This document shows, in pieces, positions 15,064-21,852 of a stretch of DNA of 34,010 nucleotides. The stretch covers positions 1 to 34,010 of the forward strand of contig JANYKI010000069.1 of assembly GCA_025361645.1 (NCBI GenBank), in the 5' to 3' direction. This DNA comes from Methanothrix sp. GTDB taxonomy: Archaea > Halobacteriota > Methanosarcinia > Methanotrichales > Methanotrichaceae. A program made the translations under genes and the position numbers. The notes under the pieces are model-generated. The model was not told the origin of the DNA. It did no database searches and saw nothing but the letters and a program-made list of their open reading frames with translations. Within the stretch, counting starts at the first letter, position 1, and the number at the start of each line of letters is the position of its first letter.

Positions 15064-16146
15064 ATGTCATATAAGAAAAAAATGGCCACAATAGGATGCC
15101 TCATAGGCATTTTTCTACTAGTTTCGATTGGATTAGCGCTATCCAAGGAGAGCATCGTCGTTGTTAATTTGATGATTGATGCAGATATCAATCCGGCATC
15201 AACTCCTGAGCAAATAAAGATGGCAGAAGACGCCTTGATCAACCTCACCAATCAGATAGACCCCAAAGGTCTGGGTGCTACTATTTATGTAACCGAGGAT
15301 ATGGTCCAGGCGGACAGGCTGGGAGTAACCTATCAAGGTACTATGAAGAACCATGAACTTGCACTTTATGGTAATAGGACCGATGAGAGGCTCTCCAGTC
15401 TTTCTGCTTTCGATCAAGAGGCTTTATTGACCTCTTCTAAGGATAGGCTTTATAGTTGTTACGTCTGCGGAGGCGAGCATGTGGCCATAAAGGGCTTCCG
15501 GCCTCAAGCATTTGATCAGAACGAGGAAACATTCGGGATTCTGGAGAAGCTGGGGATAATCTATGATGCCGGATTCCAGGCAGGAGTGATCTTTAGGCCC
15601 GGCTACGAGAATGCTACCTGGCCGTATGATATCGAGGGCCATAACCTGTACGCGGTTCCTGTAAGCACCTATCCAATCAACGATGAACGTGTGTATCTTT
15701 ACGATCGTTACCTAAAGGAAGAGAAGAAGCTGAGCGGCACCCAGTGGTACGATCTCCTGGTGAAAAAGTTCGATGAAAGCTCAGAAAACGGAGACCCCAT
15801 GGTGGTAATCTTCAGCAATCTGGTCTCAGGCAGAGGTGATTACCTTGATGCTTACAAGAAATTCATTGATTATGCAGTCTCCAGGCAAGCAGCATTTGTA
15901 ACCACTTTACAGCTTGTTGATATGGCTGCGGCCAGGAAACGAGGGGGTCATATCGGTGCCATAGCAGAGGCAAACGAGAGCCAGCTGTTTGCAAATGCCA
16001 CGGAGGTAGGCGTCATAGCCAATTGTCCCAATTGCGATAAGACCGGAGAAGTGGCAGTTGGATCGATAATTAACGTTACCGTCCAAAAAGGTAATAAATG
16101 TTTGAACTGCATCCAAAATTCTACCAATTCCACACAGAATGCCTAG
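15064..16146 (+). CDS. Secreted polysaccharide deacetylase-like protein, probably catalytically degenerate
   Basis: A 360-residue protein with signal peptide (MATIGCLIGIFLLVSIGLALS). The mature part has the order of the NodB/polysaccharide deacetylase fold: a beta strand with Asp (VVVNLMIDADI), HELALYGNRTDERLSSLS in place of the metal-binding His motif, and GFRPQAFDQNEETFGILEKLGIIYDAG matching the RPPxG-type motif. The usual second His appears replaced (HELALY rather than HExxxH), so hydrolysis of N-acetyl groups is doubtful and glycan binding is possible. Three CxxC pairs (CYVC, CPNC, CLNC) are unusual. The tail is Asn/Ser/Thr-rich with sequons. The start has AGGGTGAT 7 bases upstream, and a TATA box AAATATAAAA lies near 14963. 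It diverges from the surface-protein genes. Confidence 0.65.
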   Translation: MSYKKKMATIGCLIGIFLLVSIGLALSKESIVVVNLMIDADINPASTPEQIKMAEDALINLTNQIDPKGLGATIYVTEDMVQADRLGVTYQGTMKNHELALYGNRTDERLSSLSAFDQEALLTSSKDRLYSCYVCGGEHVAIKGFRPQAFDQNEETFGILEKLGIIYDAGFQAGVIFRPGYENATWPYDIEGHNLYAVPVSTYPINDERVYLYDRYLKEEKKLSGTQWYDLLVKKFDESSENGDPMVVIFSNLVSGRGDYLDAYKKFIDYAVSRQAAFVTTLQLVDMAAARKRGGHIGAIAEANESQLFANATEVGVIANCPNCDKTGEVAVGSIINVTVQKGNKCLNCIQNSTNSTQNA

Positions 16147-16189
16147 ATGGGGAAAGATCAACAGCAATAACTTTTCCTCTCGGCGAAGC

Positions 16190-16197
16190 TATAAATA
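16190..16197 (+). promoter_or_regulatory. TATA box for the CNNM transporter unit
   Basis: TATAAATA. The expected transcript start falls about 25-30 bases downstream, that is at or very near the ATG at 16222 that opens a 23-codon leader frame. Confidence 0.55.
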
Positions 16198-16221
16198 ACT
16201 CCCAAGTAGTTAACCTTTAAA

Positions 16222-16293
16222 ATGAGCCGCCAGGGATTTAATCAAGGAAATGCAAAGAAATGGATAGCGAGGGCACTGGATCATGCTCACTGA
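16222..16293 (+). CDS. Possible 23-codon leader peptide overlapping the transporter start
   Basis: The frame starts with ATG about 29 bases from the centre of the TATA box, so the transcript could be leaderless for it. It encodes MSRQGFNQGNAKKWIARALD plus three residues, a basic amphipathic-looking peptide. Its TGA (16291-16293) lies just inside the transporter gene, whose ATG is at 16283 in another frame. The transporter's GAGGG site (16269-16273) lies within this frame. The layout could couple translation of the two, but it may also be chance. Confidence 0.3.
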   Translation: MSRQGFNQGNAKKWIARALDHAH

Positions 16294-17593
16294 AATCCTG
16301 ATCATTTTTCTCCTGTTCCTGGCCAACGGCGCGTTTTCCATGGCTGAGATGGCCGTGGTCTCCTCCAGCAAGGCCCGGCTCAGGGTCCTGGTGGAAGAAG
16401 GCCATGCAGGTGCAAAGGCAGCCCTGGAGCTGGCTGAAAATCCCAACCGCCTCCTCTCCGCCGTGCAGACCGGCATAACTCTCATCACTACCTTGACGGG
16501 AGCCTATGGAGGCGCAACAATTACCGATGAGCTGGCTCTTTACATCAGCTCCATTCCAGCTCTAACCCCATACAGCGGCGGCCTGGCCCTGATCACTGTC
16601 GTCCTGCTGATCACCTTCTTCAGCCTGGTCATGGCTGAGCTGGTCCCCAAGAGAATCGCGCTCAGCAATCCGGAGCGCTTCGCCTCTCTTGCTGCCGCCC
16701 CCTTGGCTGCCTTCTCCCGTCTTGTCTCACCCGTAATTGTCCTGCTTAGCTTTTGCACCGATCTGGTGCTGAGGTCGCTGGGGGTGAAGGCCTACAAAGA
16801 GCCTGCTGTGACCGAAGAGGAGATACGCATCCTGATCGACCAGGGAACGACGGCAGGCGTGTTCGAGGAGGAGGAGCAGGACATCATGGAGAGGGTCTTC
16901 TCCCTGGGGGACAGAAGAGTAAACTCCATCATGACTCCCAGAGGCGAGATCGTGTGGCTGGACATCGACGATTCCGCAGCCGAGATTTCTCGAAAGATAG
17001 CAGGCGGCGCATACTCCATGTTTCCGGTCTGCAGCAAGAAGCTGGACAACGTCCTGGGGGTAGTCCAGTCCAAGGATCTGCTGAGCTGCAACCTGGCCGA
17101 CCAAAAGGTTAACCTCAAGACATCTCTCCTGCCGCCTCTCTTTGTGCCGGAGAGCATGAGGGCCCTAAAGGTGCTGGAAAGGTTCAAGCAGACGGGAATT
17201 CATCTGGCCATAGTTTTAGATGAATATGCATCGGTGCAGGGAATAGTTGCCCTGGTAGATCTCCTGGAAGGACTGGTGGGAGACATACCGCACATCGATG
17301 ATCTGGCTGAGCTGCAAGTAGTGAAGAGGGAAGACGGCTCCTGGCTGGTGGACGGCTCCCTGCCGGTGGATGACTTCAGAGAGACGATCGACCCGGAAGG
17401 GCTGCCCGAGGAAGAGGATTATCAATACATAACCTTAGGCGGATTTGTGATGGCGCATTTGGAGAAGATACCTACCGCGGGAGATCACTTCGAGTGGGGT
17501 GGCTACCGTTTTGAGGTTGTAGACATGGATGAGCGCAGAGTGGACAAGATTCTGGTAACTCCTCTGGCAAAGGACAAAGATAGGTCATTATGA
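16283..17593 (+). CDS. CNNM/HlyC-CorC family membrane protein with CBS pair
   Basis: A 436-residue integral membrane protein of the CNNM (DUF21) family, associated with divalent cation (Mg2+/Co2+) export or homeostasis. Residues about 1-190 form the transmembrane DUF21 domain with small-residue helices (AEMAVVSSSKARLRVL, QTGITLITTLTGAYGGA, MAELVPKRIAL). Residues about 200-335 hold the acidic linker (EEEEQDIMERVFSLGDR) and two CBS domains (SIMTPRGEIVWLDI; IVLDEYASVQGIVALVDLLEGLVGDI). Residues about 345-430 are the CorC_HlyC C-terminal domain (GSWLVDGSLPVDDF, YITLGGFVM). ATG 16283 has GAGGG 9 bases upstream. The next gene overlaps its stop by 4 bp. Together with corA this makes two divalent-cation transport families in the window. 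Confidence 0.9.
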   Translation: MLTEILIIFLLFLANGAFSMAEMAVVSSSKARLRVLVEEGHAGAKAALELAENPNRLLSAVQTGITLITTLTGAYGGATITDELALYISSIPALTPYSGGLALITVVLLITFFSLVMAELVPKRIALSNPERFASLAAAPLAAFSRLVSPVIVLLSFCTDLVLRSLGVKAYKEPAVTEEEIRILIDQGTTAGVFEEEEQDIMERVFSLGDRRVNSIMTPRGEIVWLDIDDSAAEISRKIAGGAYSMFPVCSKKLDNVLGVVQSKDLLSCNLADQKVNLKTSLLPPLFVPESMRALKVLERFKQTGIHLAIVLDEYASVQGIVALVDLLEGLVGDIPHIDDLAELQVVKREDGSWLVDGSLPVDDFRETIDPEGLPEEEDYQYITLGGFVMAHLEKIPTAGDHFEWGGYRFEVVDMDERRVDKILVTPLAKDKDRSL

Positions 17594-17922
17594 GAAAGCT
17601 AACCGAGAAAGACATCCTGATCTTGAAGAAGATGGCACCGGAGATCGAGGGCAAACCACGCATAGAATACCGCTCCATTCTGCCGCCGGTATCCATGCAT
17701 TTTGCCGAGGACGGGGAAGACTTCCAGGCAAGGCTGGAGCGGCTGGACGGCCAGGAGCTGAGCTATCTTGCCGGACGCATCCTGGACGGCTCAGAATGCC
17801 TGCTCTGCATATCTCCGGAATCAGCCGGAATTTTCATTGATATGCTGGAAGAGAAGCTGCCGGGAGAGGATGCGGAAAAGATACGAGCGCTTTATAAATC
17901 ATCCACAGGGTACGATGCGTAA
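17590..17922 (+). CDS. Conserved-looking archaeal protein of unknown function (110 aa)
   Basis: A small soluble acidic protein, rich in helix-forming residues (LTEKDILILKKMAPEIEG; DFQARLERLDGQELSYLAG; FIDMLEEKLPGEDAEKIRAL) with a central ECLLCIS. I recognise no domain. Its ATG overlaps the stop of the transporter gene (ATGA), which indicates translational coupling, and queC starts 9 bp after its stop. The three genes therefore form one probable operon. Function unknown. Confidence 0.75.
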   Translation: MRKLTEKDILILKKMAPEIEGKPRIEYRSILPPVSMHFAEDGEDFQARLERLDGQELSYLAGRILDGSECLLCISPESAGIFIDMLEEKLPGEDAEKIRALYKSSTGYDA

Positions 17923-17931
17923 GGGAAATAA

Positions 17932-18591
17932 ATGAAAGGCGTTTTAATTCTTTCGGGCGGCGTGGATTCGACCACATTGCTCTACAAGATGCATTCTGAC
18001 GGCTATGAGGTGACGGCTCTTACCTTCAACTACGCCCAGAGGCACAAAAAAGAGATAGCCTCGGCAAAAGCCATTGCAAAAAGGCTGGACATCACGCATC
18101 ACGTCGTCGATCTCAGCTCTCTTGCATGCCTTTTGGGCGACAGCGCACTGCTGGGAGGAAAGGAGGTGCCAAGCTGTCACTACACAAAAGAGGCCGCCAA
18201 AAAAACAATCGTGCCCAATCGCAACATGATCATGCTCTCCGTGGCGGCGGGCTACGCCGAGGCTCACGAGATTCCCGAGGTCTTTTACGCGGCTCACAAA
18301 AATGATCGCACCATCTATCCCGACTGCCGGCCAGAGTTCGTTCAGGCGCTGCGCCCTGCCATCCGGCTGGCTACCGCCTGGCATCCTGTCGAGCTGCAGG
18401 CTCCGCTTGTGGATATGAGCAAGGCGGAGATCGTGAGGATGGGCCTCGCCTTAGAGGTGCCCTACGAGCTAACCTGGTCCTGCTACCGGGGGGAAGAGCG
18501 GCCCTGCCGTACCTGCCCCACCTGCATCGAGAGGGAGGAAGCGTTTGCCCTGAACGGGCGGCGGGATCCGCTGCTGAAAGACGAGAATTGA
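17932..18591 (+). CDS. queC: 7-cyano-7-deazaguanine synthase QueC
   Basis: QueC converts 7-carboxy-7-deazaguanine and ammonia to preQ0 with ATP, the late step of the deazaguanine pathway that in archaea feeds archaeosine in tRNA. The N-terminal PP-loop LILSGGVDSTTLLY (residues about 5-18) binds ATP. Four cysteines near the C-terminus (C184, C192, C195, C198 in SCYRGEERPCRTCPTC) form the zinc site. Other family words are NRNMIMLSVAAGYAE, YPDCRPEF and APLVDMSKAEIVRMG. Length 219 is normal. The ATG at 17932 lies 9 bp after the previous stop, with AAGGG just upstream. No other queuosine-pathway gene is in the window. Confidence 0.96.
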   Translation: MKGVLILSGGVDSTTLLYKMHSDGYEVTALTFNYAQRHKKEIASAKAIAKRLDITHHVVDLSSLACLLGDSALLGGKEVPSCHYTKEAAKKTIVPNRNMIMLSVAAGYAEAHEIPEVFYAAHKNDRTIYPDCRPEFVQALRPAIRLATAWHPVELQAPLVDMSKAEIVRMGLALEVPYELTWSCYRGEERPCRTCPTCIEREEAFALNGRRDPLLKDEN

Positions 18592-18741
18592 TTGGCTAAT
18601 TATCGTTCATCTGATGATGGATGCTCTGGCCCGGGCGCAATGAAACTGTTGCCCAGCCATCAGGCATCTTACGCTATGAAATAGTTATTCGATGAAATAG
18701 CCAACAGATCTATTTCCCATCCTTTACCACCTCTCAGCAGA

Positions 18742-21441
18742 ATGCCCGATCCAGTTTCCGCCGCCCAGCCTGTCTCCCCCGAAGACGCCGCCCTCCTCTC
18801 CCTCTTCGACCCCGTCGTGCGGGACTGGTGGCTTTCCTCTTTTAGCTTCGCCGAAGGCCTCTTCACTCCGCCCCAGCGCCTGGGCGTGCCCCTCATTCAG
18901 CAAGGCGAGAACGTGCTCATCTGCTCGCCCACCGGCTCGGGCAAGACCCTATCCGCTTTCATCTCCATCATCAATCAGCTCTTCATCATGGCTGCAAAGG
19001 GGGAGCTTGCAAACATGGTCTACTGCCTCTACATCTCTCCGCTCAAATCTCTGGCCAATGATATTCACAAAAATCTGGAGCGGCCCCTGCAGGAGATGCA
19101 GACCCTGGCTTTGCAGCGAGGGCTGGAAGTGCAGGAGATCAGGCACGCCATCCGGCACGGAGACGTCTCGGCCCAGGAAAAGGCCCGCATGCTGAATAAG
19201 ACTCCGCATATCCTCAACACCACACCCGAGTCCCTGGCCATCCTTCTCAGCTCTCCCCGCTTTAGGGAGAAGCTGAAGTGCGTACGTTGGGTGATCGTGG
19301 ACGAGATCCATTCCCTGGCCGCCTCCAAACGCGGCGTGCACCTCTCCCTCAGCCTGGAGCGGCTGGAGGAGCTGAAAAAGGAGCTGCAAGAAGAACTTCC
19401 CTCTGCTCTCGATCCCGCCTCAGGAAGCTTCGTTCGCATCGGCTGCTCGGCCACTGTGGAGCCGCTGCAAGAAGTGGCAAACTTTCTGGCAGGAAACTAC
19501 CGGCCTGTGCAGGTGGTGGACTGCCGCTTCTCCCGCCGCTTTGACCTGCGCCTGCTCTGCCCGGTGCCTGATCTCATTCTTGCCGATCAAAAAGAGCTTT
19601 CCGACCGGCTCTACGAGCTCTTGCACCGTCATATCCAGGAGCACCGGAGCACTCTCATCTTCACCAACAGCCGCAATGGAGCGGAGCGAACGCTATTCAA
19701 CCTCAAGCAGCGCTTTCCTCTGTTTTACAATGCAGAGAACTCCGCTTGCCACCACGGCTCCATGGGCCGGGAGGGAAGGCTGGACACGGAGAGCCGTCTC
19801 AAGCTGGGGCTGCTGAAAGCCGTCTGCTCCTCCACCTCTCTGGAGCATGGCATCGACATGCCCTACATCGATCTCGTCTTGCAGATCGGCTCGCCCAAAT
19901 CCGTTGCCGCACTTTTGCAGCGCTTCGGCAGAGGGGGCCACAGCCTAGACCGGGCCGTAAAAGGCCGGATAATCGTCCTGGAGAGAGAGGAGCTGATGGA
20001 ATGCGCCGTGATGCTGGAGAGGGCAAAAGAGGGCGATGTGGACAGAATTCACATTCCCAAAAATGCCCTAGACGCCCTCTGCCAGCACCTTTTGGGCATG
20101 GCGCTGGAGAGGGATTGGACTGTGGACGAAGTTTTGCGAGTGGTGAGAAGGTCCTACTGCTACAGGAACCTAAGCGAAGAGGAGCTGATGAGCGCTGTGC
20201 TCTATCTCTGTGCAGTCCACGAAGGCATGCAAGAGAGGCAGATCTATGCCAAGATTCGCTACGATGCCGGGAAGAGGATGATAGGAACGCGGGGCGGCAG
20301 CTCCCGCATGATCTACTACACCAACTCGGGCATGATACCGGATCAGTTCACCTGCGATGTGCTCACCCGGGAGGGCCGCTTCGTAGGAAGGCTGGATGAG
20401 AAGTACATGGAAAAGCTGGACAAGGGAGACGTCTTTTCCATTGGTGGTGGGGCCTATTCCTTCTGCTACCGACGGGGCGGGAAGATTTATGTGGACGCAG
20501 CGGCAGGCCGGCCCAATATCCCCACCTGGTCCTCGGAGAGGCTGCCCTTATCCTTTGACCTGGCCAGGAGCATTCTCTCCTTCAAGAGCGACATGCTCTG
20601 GATGATGAAGAGCTGGAAGATGGAGGGCCGGGCGGGACAGGATGATTATGATTATTATGATGATGACGATCATAGTAGCAGAGCCATTATCCGCTGGCTG
20701 CAGAGCCAGTACCCCATCGACGAGAACAGCGCCCGCTCCATCTGCGAGATCTTTCGCCAGCAGATCGGCTTCCTGGGTGAGGATGCGGTTCCCACCAACT
20801 GCAGAATAGTGGTGCAGGAGTGCCTCGACCGGGAAACGGGCCGCAGGATCTACTACTTTCTCTCCGGCTACGGCCTGCGCTTTAACGAGGGGCTAGCCCG
20901 CATGATGGCCTACCTTCTCTCCCAGCAGCGGATGAGCGACATCTGCATCACCACCTTCGACTCGGGATTCGTGCTCTCTCTTCCCGCGTCCGGAAAGGTG
21001 AGTCTGCCGGCCATCATTGGCTCCATCCGGGAGGAGAACTGCGAGCAGCTTCTCTTTCGATCCTTGCAGAATACGAGCCTCCTGAAGAGCGTCTTTCGCA
21101 TCAATGCCACCCGCTCCTTCATGATTCTGAAGAGCTACAAGGGGCGACAGAAGTCCGCCCGGCACCAGCAGTTTGACGCAGACATGCTCATCGGCTTTGC
21201 CGGCAAGCTGGATGAGTTCGCTGTGCTGCGGGAGAGCTTTCGGGAGATCATCGAGGATCGATTCGAGGTGGAAAACATCAAAGAGGTGCTGCGGGGCCTG
21301 GCCTCTGGCGAGATCGAGGTGGTTATGAAAAGGGAGGCCGTGCCCTGCCCCATGGCCTTCGGGCTGGCGACGGCTGGCGCAGGCGAGGAGAAGCAGGAGC
21401 GGATGAGGGAGATGCAGAGGAGTGGTGGTGGGAAGATATGA
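18742..21441 (+). CDS. Lhr-type DEAD/DEAH-box ATP-dependent helicase
   Basis: An 899-residue superfamily 2 helicase of the Lhr group, implicated in DNA repair and recombination or RNA handling in archaea. Visible motifs are Q-like PPQRLGVPLI, Walker A SPTGSGKT (about 62-69), Walker B DEIH (about 187-190), motif III SAT, and motifs V/VI SSTSLEHGIDMPYIDLVLQ and QRFGRGGHS. The Lhr-specific winged-helix and beta-barrel parts follow (GTRGGSSRMIYYTNSGMIPD; RFVGRLDEKYMEKLDKGDVF). An acidic tract DDYDYYDDDDH near residue 633-644 interrupts the C-terminal half and looks like a lineage-specific linker. ATG 18742 has no strong ribosome-binding site. A 53-codon frame begins in the ATGA overlapping its stop. 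Confidence 0.92.
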   Translation: MPDPVSAAQPVSPEDAALLSLFDPVVRDWWLSSFSFAEGLFTPPQRLGVPLIQQGENVLICSPTGSGKTLSAFISIINQLFIMAAKGELANMVYCLYISPLKSLANDIHKNLERPLQEMQTLALQRGLEVQEIRHAIRHGDVSAQEKARMLNKTPHILNTTPESLAILLSSPRFREKLKCVRWVIVDEIHSLAASKRGVHLSLSLERLEELKKELQEELPSALDPASGSFVRIGCSATVEPLQEVANFLAGNYRPVQVVDCRFSRRFDLRLLCPVPDLILADQKELSDRLYELLHRHIQEHRSTLIFTNSRNGAERTLFNLKQRFPLFYNAENSACHHGSMGREGRLDTESRLKLGLLKAVCSSTSLEHGIDMPYIDLVLQIGSPKSVAALLQRFGRGGHSLDRAVKGRIIVLEREELMECAVMLERAKEGDVDRIHIPKNALDALCQHLLGMALERDWTVDEVLRVVRRSYCYRNLSEEELMSAVLYLCAVHEGMQERQIYAKIRYDAGKRMIGTRGGSSRMIYYTNSGMIPDQFTCDVLTREGRFVGRLDEKYMEKLDKGDVFSIGGGAYSFCYRRGGKIYVDAAAGRPNIPTWSSERLPLSFDLARSILSFKSDMLWMMKSWKMEGRAGQDDYDYYDDDDHSSRAIIRWLQSQYPIDENSARSICEIFRQQIGFLGEDAVPTNCRIVVQECLDRETGRRIYYFLSGYGLRFNEGLARMMAYLLSQQRMSDICITTFDSGFVLSLPASGKVSLPAIIGSIREENCEQLLFRSLQNTSLLKSVFRINATRSFMILKSYKGRQKSARHQQFDADMLIGFAGKLDEFAVLRESFREIIEDRFEVENIKEVLRGLASGEIEVVMKREAVPCPMAFGLATAGAGEEKQERMREMQRSGGGKI

Positions 21442-21599
21442 AATCGAACCGGACCAAGGTTCGCGATATCCTAGATGTTGAGAGCATCAGAGCTGCCCAC
21501 GCACGCTATCGGTTCGGAGCACGCATGCAAAAACCCGTGATCAATGAGAAAAAACCGAAGCTGCGGAAATGTTTTATATGCTGGCAAAACGATACATAG
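21438..21599 (+). CDS. Possible 53-residue protein coupled to the helicase stop
   Basis: The ATG overlaps the helicase TGA (ATGA). The frame runs 53 codons to TAG: MKSNRTKVRDILDVESIRAA at the start, and a tail containing LRKCFICWQNDT. It is basic and has one CxxC. The promoter TATA of the following small gene lies inside its end. It resembles no family I know. Coupling favours a real gene, but the short length leaves chance or a degraded remnant possible. Confidence 0.35.
   Translation: MKSNRTKVRDILDVESIRAAHARYRFGARMQKPVINEKKPKLRKCFICWQNDT
21572..21580 (+). promoter_or_regulatory. TATA box for the 45-residue lysine-rich gene
   Basis: TTTTATATG, about 80 bases upstream of the small gene's ATG. 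The expected transcript start is about 21603, giving a leader of roughly 55 bases. It is a close match to the archaeal consensus. Confidence 0.5.
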
Positions 21600-21659
21600 A
21601 TATTATTAAGACGGAAAAACGCTAAATAGAATCAGCCAAAGGCGTAGCGAGGTGACTGT

Positions 21660-21797
21660 ATGCCAACGAGTAAGAAACAGATGGAGAAGCTGAACAAAGT
21701 AAAGAAGGCTAAGGCAGAAGAGCTCTCGAAGCAGGCGGCTTCGGGTAGCGAATCCGCCAAAAAGAAGCTCAAGAAGCTCGAGAAAAAGATCAAGTGA
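21660..21797 (+). CDS. Small lysine-rich coiled-coil-like protein (45 aa)
   Basis: ATG 21660 is preceded by GAGGTGACT, a strong ribosome-binding site at normal spacing. It encodes 45 residues, starting MPTSKKQMEKLNKVKKAKAE and ending KLKKLEKKIK. About 38 percent of the residues are lysine (17 of 45). The two halves are predicted helical around a central AASGSESA turn. It has its own TATA box upstream and a T-rich tract (21819-21834) downstream, so it looks like an independent transcript. I recognise no family. Nucleic-acid binding is a guess from charge. It is missed by length cut-offs above 50 residues. Confidence 0.6.
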   Translation: MPTSKKQMEKLNKVKKAKAEELSKQAASGSESAKKKLKKLEKKIK

Positions 21798-21818
21798 GCC
21801 GCCTGGCTTTTCCACCTA

Positions 21819-21834
21819 TTTTTATTTTCTTTTT
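21819..21834 (+). terminator. T-rich terminator after the 45-residue gene
   Basis: TTTTTATTTTCTTTTT, about 22 bases after the stop codon. It is an oligo-T tract of the type used by archaeal polymerase. The convergent phosphorylase gene ends at 21853. Confidence 0.5.
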
Positions 21835-21852
21835 AAAGGGATAATATCACCA

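Noticed and set aside
18600-18680. C/D-box RNA suggested by CTGATGATGG
   Set aside because: The base before TGATGA is not a purine and no CTGA box follows at suitable distance.
19746-20399. 217-codon frame overlapping the helicase in another frame
   Set aside because: The helicase motifs are continuous in the main frame; this one is Arg/Pro-rich, as out-of-frame GC-rich DNA reads.
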